Source: Saccopteryx bilineata
Taxonomy: Eukaryota; Chordata; Mammalia; Chiroptera; Emballonuridae
Direction of reading: 5' to 3'
Assembly (NCBI RefSeq): GCF_036850765.1
Contig: NC_089492.1
Location: 287,530,590-287,594,589, forward strand
DNA: 64,000 nt
In this document: piece by piece, positions 1-10,950 of the stretch
Layout: every line of letters starts with the position of its first letter
Numbering within the stretch: position 1 is the stretch's first letter
The notes under the pieces: model-generated
Told to the model about the DNA's origin: nothing
Databases searched by the model: none
The model's input: only the letters and a program-made list of their open reading frames with translations
Position numbers and translations under genes: made by a program

Positions 1-91
1 TAAACATATTATATGGATGGCTCTCATGGAATTACATTTTAAAATATGTGGCGTTCATGACTCTCTCAGCCAAAAGGGTTCCCTACCCCTG
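1..91 (+). mobile_element. 3' part of a short non-autonomous hAT element, cut by window edge
   Basis: The sequence matches the last ~90 bp of the complete element at 18279-18597, including the stretch attacattttaaaatatgtg and the terminal ACCCCTG. Its 5' part lies outside the window. The hAT assignment rests on the intact copy, which has an 8-bp near-perfect target duplication. Confidence 0.75.
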
Positions 92-453
92 CTCTATAAG
101 ATGCTGAGCTGGGCTCCTGACTTAGTTTCTCTGGGGAATAAAATGCCAGTATCAAAGATGTTGGTGTACCCTCGTACCCTGTATGTGCCCTAGACTCAAA
201 GGCATGCAAACGAGCACCTGCCTGGCAGCCTCGAAGAGCTTTGCAGGAAACATCTGGGAGCCTAGATAACTGCGACTGCACAAGGGGCCCCTGGCCTCCT
301 GTCTCCAAGGACATCTCCCGAGAAGCAGGAAGGGGAGGGCAGAAAATAAGTGGGTCCTTCTGCCAATGCTGACAGATCAACAGCTCACATTACAGAGTCC
401 CTGGGCTCAAAATGGAAAGCTCTGCTGATCTAAGGTCAGAAAATACAGCGCTG

Positions 454-648
454 GCCTGACCTGGGGTGGCGCAATGGATAAAGAGTTGACCTGGAAATGC
501 TGAGGTCACCGGTTCGAAACCCTGGGCTTGCCTGGTCAAGGCACATATGGGAGTTGATGTTTCCAGCTCCTCCCCCCCTTCTGTCTCTCCTCTGTCTCTC
601 CCTTTCCTCTCTAAAATGAAAAAATAAAATAAAATAAATTAAAAAAAA
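454..648 (+). mobile_element. tRNA-derived SINE (VES-like, short type)
   Basis: The tRNA-like head has an A-box region (tggcgcaatggataaag) and a B-box (ggttcgaaacc). A pyrimidine-rich tail and an A-rich 3' end follow. It is bounded by a perfect 16-bp target-site duplication, agaaaatacagcgctg, at 438-453 and 649-664, which fixes both ends and indicates a fairly young L1-mobilised insertion. Confidence 0.9.
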
Positions 649-799
649 AGAAAATACAGCGCTGTTTCACAGAATTTACCAAAATTCGTTTCACCCAGTG
701 CTATAGACGAACAAAGACAAAGTGATGCAGGGTGCCCTCTGCAGCAATGGCGTTTAATGTTTCGGGGCCACAGACCCCTTCGGGAACTTCAGGGAGAAG

Positions 800-855
800 C
801 CCTCGCCCTCACCCTCGCCCTCGCCCTCGCCCTCGCCCTCGCCCTCACCCTCGCC
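800..855. repeat. CCCTCG hexanucleotide tandem array
   Basis: About nine CCCTCG/CCCTCA hexamers stand head to tail. They encode an uninterrupted Gly-Glu run if read on the minus strand, which creates a spurious open frame. The G-rich minus strand lacks long GGG runs suited to a classic quadruplex. Confidence 0.85.
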
Positions 856-1831
856 GCAGCAAATGTGCACAGACACACCTCCTAGGCATACCTCAGACCT
901 GACAGCTCGTTCACGGACTGCTGCCCAGATTAAGAAACTGTGCTTCTCAGTCAACAGGACCAAGTGTAGAAACTCTTCTGATGGCTGGGGCTCATATCTG
1001 TGCATCTGGCAGGAACCCAAGGACACCACTGGGATGGGACCAAGAGAGGGCACTGGCCATAGACGGCCCCTCTCCTGACAGGAGTTTGGGCATGAGCACC
1101 GCATTAGTGAGGCCTGGGACAGTGTCCAAATGGGGCAGACTTCAGTTGGAAAGTAACAGAAGCATCTTTGTCTTTCCTGGATACAAAATCTAATTGTGAT
1201 GAAGGAAGGAACAGGCAGAAGCCCAAGATGTTAATGCTTAACCTTGGGGGGGGGAGGGTTTCTTTTTATTATTATTTTTTAATCGCAAGGCTTTGTGAAT
1301 GATCTTAACGATGTTCTAAACATCTCCAAAGGATTTAAAGATAATTAATTTTAACTCACCTTAAATATCTATACACACCATGACCCTTTGAGAGGGAGCA
1401 ACTGCAGGCTCCAGTGGTGGGAATCATGTGTCATCTTGCAAATGGCTCCTTCTACTTTTCTCTTAAATTGAGCTACACCAGCCTCCTTGGAACATTCTCT
1501 CTGTAGCCATCGTATTCACTTCCGGAGCTACAAAGATTAAATTTATACCCTTTGCTGCATAATAATCTTCCAATAATTTGAGTTCAGCTCTCAAGTGCCC
1601 TGAAGTCTGCTCTCCTCTGGGGGTGAGGGGTATGGTCCTGGGCCCCACCCTCTGCCTCCTTAGAAGGGCCCTAAGTGGGCTCCTTACTCAGAACTGAGCA
1701 TCCTTCCTCAGAGCCCAGTCTTCGTGTGGGGCAGGAGTTATCTGTTAATGTGCGTAAGTTCTAGCTGCTACATTACCCTGAGCCTGGAATTAGGGTGAGG
1801 TGATTTTTTATTTGTTTGTTTAAAAACTGAG

Positions 1832-2244
1832 GCCCTGGCCGATTTGCTCAGTGGTAGAGCCTCGGCCCGGCATGTGGATGTCCCGGTTTCGATTCCTGGC
1901 CAGGGTACCCTGGAGAGGTGCCCATTTGCTTCTCCACCCCACCCCCTCTCACTTCTCTCTCTCTCTAGTATATATAATATATATATGTATTATATATATA
2001 TATATATATCTTCTCCTCCCCTCCTGCAGCCATGGCTCAATGGAGTGAGTTGGCCCTGGGTGCTAAGGATAGTTCCATGGCCTCACCACAGGTGCTAAGA
2101 AGAACTCAGTTGCTGAGCAACAGAGCAGCAGCCCCAGATGGACACAGCATCGCCCCCTAGTGGACGTACCGGGTGGATCCTGGCCTGGCACATGCAAGAG
2201 TCTGTCTCTGACTCCCCTCCTCTCACTAAAAAAAAAAAAAAAAA
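1832..2244 (+). mobile_element. long tRNA-derived SINE (Rhin-1-like), diverged
   Basis: It starts with ccctggccgatttgctcag, a tRNA-like promoter. It has the family's central unit around the 'ctccattggagcaaag' position, here diverged, and ends in an A16 tract. An AT dinucleotide expansion (about 1970-2011) has grown in the pyrimidine-rich part. It carries the sequence cgccccctagtgg at 2151-2163, a CTCF-like core on the minus strand. No clear target duplication was found, consistent with age. Confidence 0.85.
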
Positions 2245-2263
2245 GCCCTGAGTAAAAGTTAGT

Positions 2264-2475
2264 CTTGGCTGGTTAGCTCAGTTGATTAGAGCATTGCCCC
2301 AAAACACCAAGGTTGTGAGTTTGATTCCCCCCCGCCCAGGGCACCTGCAGGAAGCAACCAATAAATGCTCAACTATGTGGAACCACAAATGAATGCTTCT
2401 CTCTCTCCTTTCCTCTCTCTGTCTCTCTAAAATTCATCAATCAATAAAAATAAAATAAAATAAAATAAAATACAA
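2264..2475 (+). mobile_element. tRNA-derived SINE (VES-like, gttagctcagt type)
   Basis: The head is ggctggttagctcagttgat, with a B-box-like gtttgattc. The body ends in ctctctaaaattcatcaatc and an (AAAAT)n tail. Divergence is moderate. Confidence 0.8.
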
Positions 2476-2574
2476 TGTGAGTAAAAGTTAAAAACATAGA
2501 TCTAGGCCTAAGGAGATATTTGAGAGAGGGAGAGAGAGAATGTGGACACAGAGACACAAAGACATAGAGGGAAA

Positions 2575-2800
2575 GAGCTAGGTGATGACAGTTTGAAGCA
2601 ATACAGCCACAGCCCCCCAGCAACCACCAGAAACAGGAGAGGTAAGCAACAGATGCTCCCTCCGCCCCAAAAGGAACTAACACTGCTGGCACCTCAGTCT
2701 TAGACTTCTGGACTCCAGACTGTGAGAGAATATGTTCCTGTCACTTTAAGTGACCCAGGGTGCAGTACTTGGCTACAGCAGCCCTACGGAACTAATGCAG
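2575..2800 (+). mobile_element. ancient MaLR/MLT1-like LTR fragment
   Basis: The stretch from the 'cacctcagtcttagacttct' area through 'ccagactgtgagagaata' to the 'cagcagccctacggaacta' end follows the 3' half of MLT1-type LTRs as I know them. It is heavily diverged and no internal viral genes accompany it. Confidence 0.55.
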
Positions 2801-2999
2801 AGGCTGTCTTGGCTGTGCTGGCCTCCACCAGGTCCCCATCTGAAAGCACCACACGAGAGACTGCAGGGAGAACTGCCAGCTGAGTCCCAGTCAACCCAAG
2901 AGTGCAGGGAGTGGTTGTCGGTTTCAAGCCACTGCATTTTGGGATGGCTCGTTATGTGGCCCCAGACATCTGGAGCACGCTCGCTACTCTTTCTTCAGT

Positions 3000-3665
3000 G
3001 GCAGCTAAAGGGATCCTTCAAAACCAAACGTCAGAGCATGCCACTCCTCTGCTCAAGTCCCACCATTAGGCCCTGGCAGGGTAGCTCAGTGGATAAAGGG
3101 TTGTCCCCATGCACCAAGGTCGATGGTTCGATCCCCGGTCAGGGCATATATGAGAAGCAATCAATGAGTGCACCACTGTGTAAATGGAACAACCATGTGG
3201 AACAATGAATTGATGCTTCTCTCTATATATTCCCCTTCCACTCACCCTCTCTCTCAAATCAATGGAAAAATTAAAAAACACCATCATTATCTCCTCTCAT
3301 CAGGTAAAACCCACTGTCCTTTGCAATGCCCATGAGATGGGGGGGGGTCCTCTGCCATGGCATCAGGTCTGGCACTGTCCCCAGCCTCCAACTCAGGCAC
3401 ACTGGTCTCTCCCAATTCCTCAGACATGAGGTCCCCTCTGATTGGAACGCTCTTCCCAGTAACTCGCTTCCTCCACTCTATTGAAATATCCCCTCTGTAC
3501 TCGCCACGTGTATATTTATGCATTTTTAAACGTCTGCCTTCCTCCTACTACCCCATTAGAAGGTAGTTTCTTGGAGTCAAGGCTTTTGTATTGTTTTGTC
3601 TTCCCCTTGCTATCCCGGGACCCGGCACGTCGTCGGGGCTCTTAGACAGGCATTGCAGTGAAGAT
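3000..3665 (+). mobile_element. L2 LINE 3' remnant
   Basis: Diverged order-preserved matches to the L2 3' end are visible: 'ccactcctctgctcaagtcc', 'aacgctcttccc' and the 'attagaaggtagtttcttgg' region. A SINE (3071-3281) interrupts it. This is an ancient mammalian-wide repeat. Confidence 0.6.
3071..3281 (+). mobile_element. tRNA-derived SINE (VES-like) inside L2 remnant
   Basis: The head is ccctggcagggtagctcagt, with B-box ggttcgatccc. The body has 'gaagcaatcaatgagtgca' and an A-rich end near 3270. The L2 sequence resumes directly after it. Confidence 0.85.
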
Positions 3666-4838
3666 CTAAATCACTGTTTTCCCGTCAGAGACTTTGTCTT
3701 TCCCTTCTCACTGCGTCGGACTTGGGCCTTCATCCAGAAAGGGCCAGCGGAATTTGTGGGGCTCTTTCAGGCCACAGAGCACAAGGCACATGGCTCCTCC
3801 GCTCCTGGGGCTCTGGGAGGAACCGCGGGAAAGCCGTGTGGCAGTTGTCGAAGTGGCTGGACAGCAGGCCCCTGAGAACGAAAATGTCTCCCACAGCAGC
3901 TCTGCTGTCCTGTCACTACGTCTCCCTACACTGTTTCCCACCACCTCTCAGAGTCGGTTTTCTCGTGAACTTTCCAGCCTCATGGCTTCTCTTACAGCTC
4001 ACTCCACATGTCTCTACATCTGCAGTTTCTAGCCTCGGGTCACTCTGTAGATCCTGAATCCACAATTCCCAAGGGAGAGGCTCCAAGAGGCTGGCCGGTC
4101 CCCCACAGTCCTCTGTGACATGCTCCCACTGGGCAGAGTGCTCAGGACATGCCCTCAATGGCCACCCCTGGTGCTAATCCTGAGTCCAGACAGGTGGAGG
4201 CCTGCCCATGGTGAGAAATCCTTCGGGGGCGGGGGGGGGGGGGGGGGCTGTGGGTCTGGCCGGCACCCAGAAGGCCCTGAACTTGGTCAGTCAGCTATCG
4301 CCTTGCTTGGTCTGTCTGGTGCAAATCCTGAGTCAGCCACACACCAGCGCAGCTGTCCCTCCTGGCTGTGACAACCTGTGAGATTTTAGCAGCATGTCCT
4401 CATTACTCTCACCGAGGAGCGAGCCTTCAGTTTGAGACCAGCCCCTTAGGAGATCCCCTCAGCCAGTTATAAATCTACCCCATGTGCATTGTTCTTCCAG
4501 CCACAGGAATATCCCGAGAGCCTCTGACGAATGCTAGGCTGAAATCCATTCTCCCCTCAGTGTTCTCCCGTCTGTTGAGAAACAAACAAACAAAAAGAAA
4601 CCTCAAGATTAGTCAGGGAATTCCAATGCAGGGGGGCTAGGAAACTCGCTTTAAGAAAACTATAAGGAGTGTGGGCAAAATTAAGAGGGAGTTCCTACTC
4701 TTTCTTCTATGAAATGCCAAGAAATACCATTGCAAGTGTGGCATTGGCAACATTTTGTAATTGGAATTCAAATTCTGATACAATGTAACTGCAGCTCTGG
4801 AGCTGCTTTCTCCTTCCAGCTATGAAGTTGTTCTAGAA
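3666..4838. other. intergenic, no recognised gene
   Basis: No coding or RNA gene can be supported. The only landmark is a G-rich homopolymer block at about 4225-4246. Open frames here overlap on both strands and show no family match. Confidence 0.6.
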
Positions 4839-5355
4839 TAGTGGTTCTCAACCTTTCTAATGCCGTGACCCCGCAATACAGTTCCTCATGTTGCGGTGAC
4901 CCCAAACCAAAAAATAATTTTGGTGGCTACTTCATAACTGTAATTTTGCTACAGTTATGATTCAGAATGTAAATACCTGATATGCATTATGTATTCTCAT
5001 TGCTACAAATCAAACATAATTTAAACATAGTGATTAATCACAAAAACAATATTTAATTATATATTGAGAAATATTTATTACTAATGGACCTCCTTACCTA
5101 GTGTATTGGGGCTACCATTCCATAAATAGCTGCTTAACTAATGGATCTGTTTTTTCCAGATTAGTGGCAAGTTTTCTATATAGAACAGTGTGAACTACGT
5201 CATAGGATACACTGCAGTTTCTGCACAGCATGGTATCTTTTAGGGCTCTTTCACACTATAAAGCTGCGGTTTCTGCGGTGGAATCCACATCTCATTTACT
5301 TCAATGGGAGACCCGTGGATTCCACAGAAGAGAGATCCCCTGTACGGCAGAAATG

Positions 5356-5736
5356 CAGTTCCGACACATTTCTTCCTCTCCTATTCAAGTCAATGGGAGG
5401 CCGCAGCAGATTCCGCTCAAATATAGAGCATGTTGCTTAATTTTTTTCACGCTAGAACTTTTCCTAGAGCAGAAAAATTCCAAAGGCAGAATCCGCCACC
5501 CCCAATAGACTTCTATAGGAGGCAGATCTTTTACACTGCAGAATCCGCACAGCAGATTCCTCAGTGTGAGGCCTCTTTCAGTCTATTGGGGGTGGCGAAT
5601 TCCGCCTTTGGAATTTTTCTGCTCTAGGAAAAGTTCTAGCGTGAAAAAAATTAGGCAACATGCTCTATATTTGAGTGGAATCTGCTGCGGCCTCCCATTG
5701 ACTTGAATAGGAGAGGAAGAAATGTGTCGGAAACTG
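5356..5736. repeat. long near-perfect palindrome within the SPIN-like element
   Basis: Arm 1 (5356-5510) is the reverse complement of arm 2 (5581-5736) with only a handful of mismatches by eye, around a ~70-bp spacer. Paired landmarks include cctattcaagtcaatgggag in arm 1 and its complement in arm 2. The transcript would fold into a ~155-bp hairpin. Confidence 0.9.
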
Positions 5737-5775
5737 TCATTTCTCCACCTCTTATTGAAATCAAAAGGAGGCTGC

Positions 5776-6172
5776 GGGCCCTGGCCGGTTGGCTCAGTGG
5801 TAGAGCGTCGGCCTGGCGTGCAGAAGTCCCGGGTTCGATTCCCAGCCAAGCCACACAGGAGAAACGCCCATCTGCTTCTCCACCCCTCCCCCTCTCCTTC
5901 CTCTCTGTCTCTCTCTTCCCCTCCCCCAGCAAGGCTCCATTGGAGCAAAGATGGCCCGGGCGCTGGGGATGGCTCCTTGGCCTCTGCCCCAGGCGCTAGA
6001 GTGGCTCTGGTTGCAACAGAGCGACGCCCCGGAGGGGCAGAGCATCGCCCCTGGTGGGCAGAGCGTCGCCCCCTGGTGGGCATGCCGGGTGGATCCCGGT
6101 CGGGCGCATGCGGGAGTCTGTCTGGCTGTCTCTCCCCGTTTCCAGCTTCAGAAAAATACAAAAAAAAAAAAA
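5776..6172 (+). mobile_element. long tRNA-derived SINE (Rhin-1-like), near full length
   Basis: It has the head ccctggccggttggctcagt, B-box gggttcgattccc, a pyrimidine tract, the 'ctccattggagcaaagatgg' unit, two copies of the 'gccc(c)ctggtgggca' unit, and a terminal 'cttcagaaaaatacaaaaaa' tail. The perfect 13-bp target duplication aaaaggaggctgc (5763-5775 and 6173-6185) shows that it inserted into the SPIN-like element after that element arrived. Confidence 0.93.
6067..6079 (-). promoter_or_regulatory. CTCF-like core motif carried by SINE
   Basis: cgccccctggtgg is the reverse complement of ccaccagggggcg, which fits the CTCF core consensus CCASYAGRKGGCR at all positions. Binding is not shown by sequence alone. 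Confidence 0.5.
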
Positions 6173-6360
6173 AAAAGGAGGCTGCAGTGGATTGTGTGGT
6201 AACCCGAGAGCTCTCGGGAGCTCTCTTCCACAAAATCCACCGCACTCCCAATGTAATCAATAGGAGGCGGATTCAATGCCGGAAACCACTGATTTCAGCA
6301 GTTTCCTCATTCAGAATATGGGAAAACAGTGGGAGATATGGGAGATAATTATACATTGGG

Positions 6361-6424
6361 GAACAGTGTGAACTACATCTTATAGTGGTCTCCTATAGTA
6401 TAAGACCGATGTAGTTCACACTGT
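6361..6424. repeat. short palindrome (hairpin) in the SPIN-like element
   Basis: acagtgtgaactacatc on the left pairs with gatgtagttcacactgt on the right (perfect 17-bp arms), with further pairing of ttata/tataa inside. A third copy of gaacagtgtgaactac lies at 5183-5198, near the inner edge of the left SPIN part. It may mark the ends of an inner element. A second small hairpin follows at about 6444-6509. Confidence 0.8.
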
Positions 6425-7184
6425 GTAAATGTATGGTGCTTTATGTAAGTGTAAGCTGCTTTGTGTACTGTGTAATGATTACACACAAAGCACCTTACAC
6501 TTACACAGTATTGTGTGTATGGTGTGTGTACTGTTTTTACATTATTAACCTTTTTTACACCAGCAGGCTGTCTCACAGGCTCTCTTGGCTCTCCGCCTCT
6601 TGCCTCTCCGCCTCCTAGGCTTCTGTCCTCCTGCACTTGCTGCACCCGCCCACTGATGAAGTCAGCAAGCGCCGGACACACGTAATGCGCTGCTATGGAC
6701 TGTGGAGCATACTCCCTTCCCTCCTCCCGCCCTGCCCCTTAGGCCCCAGACGGATGATGCAATCATGACTGTGCATGGCCGTAGGCATTCAGTTTGGAAC
6801 GCACGTCCATAACGGCATGCGTTCAAGCTGAATAGTGCTGCTGCAGACGGTAGCGTGGCTTCTCAGCGGCTAAAGCCATCGGAAATATGTATTTTCCGAT
6901 GGCTTTAGGCGACCCCTGTGTTTTGGTCGTTCGACCCCCACCGGGGTCGGGACCCACAGGTTGAGAACGGCTGAATACAGTATTCAGAAGATTTAAGGTC
7001 TTCCTGGGTCACGTTTCTCAAATCTGAAGTTGCGACAGTTAAATTGTATGTGCGGGTATAGTCCTGGCCCGGACATGCAAAGGTCCAGAAGGCTCCTGGG
7101 GTGAAGTTCAGTGTGGCCTCTCACCCAAATCCAAGGCTGAGGAGGAGCATGAGGTTCAGGGGTTGGGGTTGGTCCCTGGTGTTC

Positions 7185-7335
7185 CCATTCAAGAGCTGTG
7201 GGCTTGGGCAAATTGGCCAGCCTCTGTGCTTTGATAACTGGAGATGATCACATGCAGCGCAGTTGGGACCTTGTTGCCAGGATTAAATGTTCCACCTGGG
7301 AGATAATCAGGCTTCAGTGCTGTTATAGATTTGTG
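7185..7335 (+). mobile_element. MIR SINE remnant
   Basis: It is a diverged match to the MIR body: 'agctgtgggcttgggcaaat', 'cctctgtgct' and 'ataactggagatgat', then 'ggattaaatgt'. No target duplication remains, as expected for this old family. Confidence 0.6.
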
Positions 7336-7433
7336 ATAGGTTGGGGGGTGGGGTCGCGTGGTCTTGTGGTCCCTGTGAAGCCTCCTGGAAACCCCTCGCT
7401 CAGCCAATGGATCAAAGGGGCCACTTCCTTGGC

Positions 7434-7796
7434 CCTGGCCGGTTGGCTCAGTGGTAGAGCGTCAGCCTGGCGTGCGGAAGTCCCGGGTTCGATTCCCGGC
7501 CAGGCCACACAGGAGAAGCGCCCATCTGCTTCTCCACCCCTCCCCCTCTCCTTCCTCTCTGTCTCTCTCTTCCCCTCCCCCAGCGAGGCTCCATTGGAGC
7601 AAAGATGGCCCGGGCGCTGGGGATGACTCTGTGGCCACTGCCTCAGGCACTAGAATGGCTCTGGATGCAACAGAGTGACGCCCCGGATGGGCAGAGCATC
7701 GCCCCCTGGTGGGCATGTCGGGTGGATCCCAGTTGGGCGCATGCGGGAGTCTGACTGCCTCACCATTTCCAGCTTCAGAAAAATACAAAAAAAAGG
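7434..7796 (+). mobile_element. long tRNA-derived SINE (Rhin-1-like)
   Basis: The family layout is intact from ccctggccggttggctcagt to 'cttcagaaaaatacaaaaaa'. There is a single copy of the ggtgggc unit, with a CTCF-like core at 7700-7712. It is flanked by a degenerate duplication (ggggccacttcctt / ggggcacttcatt). Confidence 0.92.
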
Positions 7797-8719
7797 GGGG
7801 GCACTTCATTCTGAAGGAAGAGCGCAGCTCCTACTTTCCCATTTGGAACTCACATTTGAATTTGTCGTCTGACCTCTCTTTCCGGCACAGTAACTGGCAT
7901 TTTGGAGCAGGCCGGCTGTGGGGTCTGCGTTTCTCCTGCCTCTAGGAATGCAGCCGGCCTGGCTGGCTCTGTTGGCTGCAAGTGCCCTTGGCCTCCCTTC
8001 AAGTGGCAACCCTAAGGACTGTGAGGAGAGAGGGTAGGAGCAGGTAGAGAGGAAAAGAAAACGGCTCCAGCTACTGCAGCCGCTGCTTGGAAAGCTTGCT
8101 GTCCTGCAGGCCTCCGTTCAGCTTTCAGCAACGATTCCCCAACAGATGACAGCCACCTGGCTGCCACAGCGCTGGCCTGCCTCCTGAGGTCGGTATGATC
8201 CCACCTGTTGCCAAGACAAAGGACCTGGCGCCCACAGGATCCGCGCGGAGCTCTTCGACACAAGATGGAGACTCTTCCCTCTGATGTTCTCTTGAGGGCC
8301 TAGATCCCCACTGGCCCTTGCCTTATTTGCTCCTCTGAGGGGCGCCCTGCCCACTGGGAGCCTGTTCCTTGCTTCCCTGACTCTCTAGGGTTTTTCTTTC
8401 TTAACCCCCTTCTTCCTTACCCCCCTCCTAGCAATGACAGTTTAAAAACCATACTGTGTTCCCCCTTCCATTCCCCAAATGTATACCTTGCCCAATCCTT
8501 CCTTCCTAGGGCTGACTCTGTGAAGTCAGCTCTGAAGAAGGCTATCGACAGCAGGGAGCCATAGCTGGTGCCCTCAAAGCCATCACAGGTAGAATGCTAA
8601 CTGCAGTTTAGAAAGGGGACAGGTGAGTTTCTTTAAACGAAGGACTTGGAAAAGGTGGTCAACTGAGAATCAATCAAATTTCCAGAAAACACTGAAAAGG
8701 AAGAGCTGAATCTGATTTT
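7797..8719. other. intergenic, no recognised feature
   Basis: The sequence is unique-looking and moderately GC-rich. I see no splice-flanked conserved frame, RNA gene or known repeat here. Confidence 0.5.
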
Positions 8720-9330
8720 GTTTTTCCAGACTGGCTCAGAAATCATATATACTGCTGGGAGGAGTGCACAGAGATGCAAATACTTGGGGAAACAAAGCTG
8801 AGGAGGCTGAAGATCCATGTCCCAGGAACTCCACATCTAGGTGTCTGTCCTAGATATATGACATAGAGAAACTCTTGCTCAGGAGACATTTGCAACAAAG
8901 TTCATAGCAGCATCGTTATTACTAACAAGAAAAAAAAAAAAAAGAACCAGGAACCAACTCAAATGTACATTGACAGGAAAATGTGTGAAATTCACACAAT
9001 GGCATACTATATAGCACTGAAAATTAACCATCTACAGCTATAGGGGTGGATCTCATGTCAAGTTAAGCAAAATGTTGTAGCAAAAGGCTACAAATAGTAC
9101 AATGCCATTTATGGTTCAAAAATTATTTAAAAACCATAAATAAAAGCAAGAAAATAATAAACACAAAATTAAAGATAGTGGCTCCTCTAAGTTCAAAGAA
9201 GAATATACAATGGACCTTAACAGCATTGCTTTAAGGTACTGGCAGGTACACAGACCTACATTTATTGTTCTTTACACCAGCTACATTTCATGTAGTCTTT
9301 GATATATGCAAAATCATGACAAATACACAA
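8720..9330 (+). mobile_element. L1 LINE 3'-end remnant
   Basis: Typical L1 3' wording is preserved in order: 'ttcatagcagcatcgttatt', 'ccaactcaaatgtacattga', 'cacacaatggcatactatat', then a diverged 3' UTR. An A-rich interruption (8931-8944) sits inside. There is no usable frame. Confidence 0.7.
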
Positions 9331-10950
9331 AACTTCATGGTCTGTTATGAGGAGGGACCATTCACCTAGATCCTGAGGGCCTTCCTCACTCCTCTGATCT
9401 GCTACAGCCACTTACGCAATCCTGATGTCTCCTATCTGGCAAGAAACCTGCTACTTTTCAGCCAACCAGCAGTTTTCAACCAGGGATACACAAACCACAG
9501 GTGGATCAGAGGCTGCTGCAGATTCACCTTCTCTCAATCTGGTGTCCACCTGCAATTGTCTCACAGGTGCCACCTGCTGTGCTTCAAGGTGTGGTCTAAC
9601 AGTAGCCTGGGACCCTCACTTCTGCTTCCTGCCTACCAGCAGTGTGAGTGCCATTGGTATGCCCCCTACAATTGCTCAACAGGCATCTTAGTTGGTGTTA
9701 ATAACCAAATGCCTGTAACAAGGTCAACATCCCTGCACTGGACTGAAAACCAATGTGAACCCCGTGGCCTGTTAACAAAGCCGCTGGTGCCATGGAGACA
9801 AGGAGGGCATTTGGCAACCTGTGGATTTAGGAAACAATTTGAGGGCATGGCTACTCATTAATCAACATTTGAGCTACAATTTAAGGTTGAAGTGCTGACT
9901 CAGAACGCTGTGCTGTGGCCCCAATATCTTGCAACAGCAGCTGTCTGTGATCATGTTCTACATTTGGTTTGCTGCTAGGAATCACTGGTCTGGCCAGAGA
10001 GCAGTTAGAAGAGCCATGTCTTTCTCTCTCCAACCACTTTAATGTCAAATAAAAGATTGTGTTTGAGCCATTTTGGGTCCACACTCTAAAATCGCTCTGA
10101 AAATAAGAACTATAAATGTCTGACTTCTGTAGAGACCATTTAGATTTTGTCTGTTGATTTAGATGCTGAGTCATAGGGCTGGCATCTTGGTTTTTAAGCA
10201 ATCTGAAACATCAGTTTATTGCTGGTGAAATCACAAAGTCTGTTTGAAAAATTCATCTCATTCTGTAGGAAACGTTTTGCAATTTCCTTGTTGCTTTTTT
10301 CCTGTTGAATTTAATCCTCATGTTCTTGCTTCTGAGTCAATGGAAAATAACTACAGTGGATTCAATACATCTTCACTTTTACTGGGTGCCTTGGAAACCT
10401 AATCCAGTTGTAGCCAGGGGGGATGAAAAAAAAAAGCCAGGAATTAAGGAAGAAGAGTAGCTGTTATAATTATATTCAGATATGCATTTGAATGTCTTGT
10501 CTGAGACATTGTGGAAAATATGAAGATGTACGCATTGTTTTAGCCTTCAGGCTTACAGAAATGCAAAAATAACTATACTAGAAAGAGAGCGAAGGCCTCG
10601 TACCCTCTTGGAGCGGGGGCGCTGTGCTGCAGAACAGAATTTACATGTGTATTGGTTCTTTCTTGAGGAGAAAGGTAAAATCATTACACTCACACCTGTC
10701 TGCTTTTCCTTTGCCAGGCTACCACAGGACTTTGAGAAAACCCCTGCATCCGTGTGAAATCCCAGTCCGAATCATTACATGTGGGGTCCACAGGAAGCCG
10801 GGTAGATCTGATTTACCAAGGTGGGGAAAAGAAAATGTCTCCTCTCAAGATGCAACATTAACAAGAGCAAGAGAATGAACCAACACCGGGAGGGAGAAGT
10901 GCCTGATACACAGGCAGCGCTCATAAAGTATTAGCTGTAATGAAAGGAAA
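9331..10950. other. intergenic upstream of ENO1, no recognised gene
   Basis: No gene can be supported. Several stretches could be very old repeats (for example 'cagttttcaaccaggg' at about 9468, resembling a hAT terminus) but I cannot place them. In human the neighbour on this side is CA6, which lies farther away than this window reaches. Confidence 0.5.

Larger units (their letters stand above)
4839..6973 (+). mobile_element. SPIN/URR1-like hAT transposon, non-autonomous and composite
   Basis: The left end reads (t)agtggttctcaacctttc and continues for about 200 bp with the body I recognise from SPIN/URR1 elements ('ttcataactgtaattttgct'). The right end reads cacaggttgagaacggctg, the inverted counterpart of the left terminus, preceded by 'ggtcgttcgacccccaccgg', also a SPIN hallmark. 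No transposase frame is present. The ~1.7 kb between the ends is unlike the usual ~200-bp non-autonomous copies and contains two or three palindromes plus a later SINE (5776-6172). The flanking 8-mers (ttctagaa and aatacagt) do not match, so the original target duplication is lost or the two ends come from different insertions. Confidence 0.75.

Noticed and set aside
2750..3208. 152-codon + strand open frame
   Set aside because: It crosses from an LTR fragment into an L2 remnant and a SINE, so it is a repeat artefact.
5583..6348. Open frames of 200+ codons, one on each strand
   Set aside because: They run through the SINE at 5776-6172 and the palindrome of the SPIN-like element. The same peptide pieces recur at every long SINE in the window.
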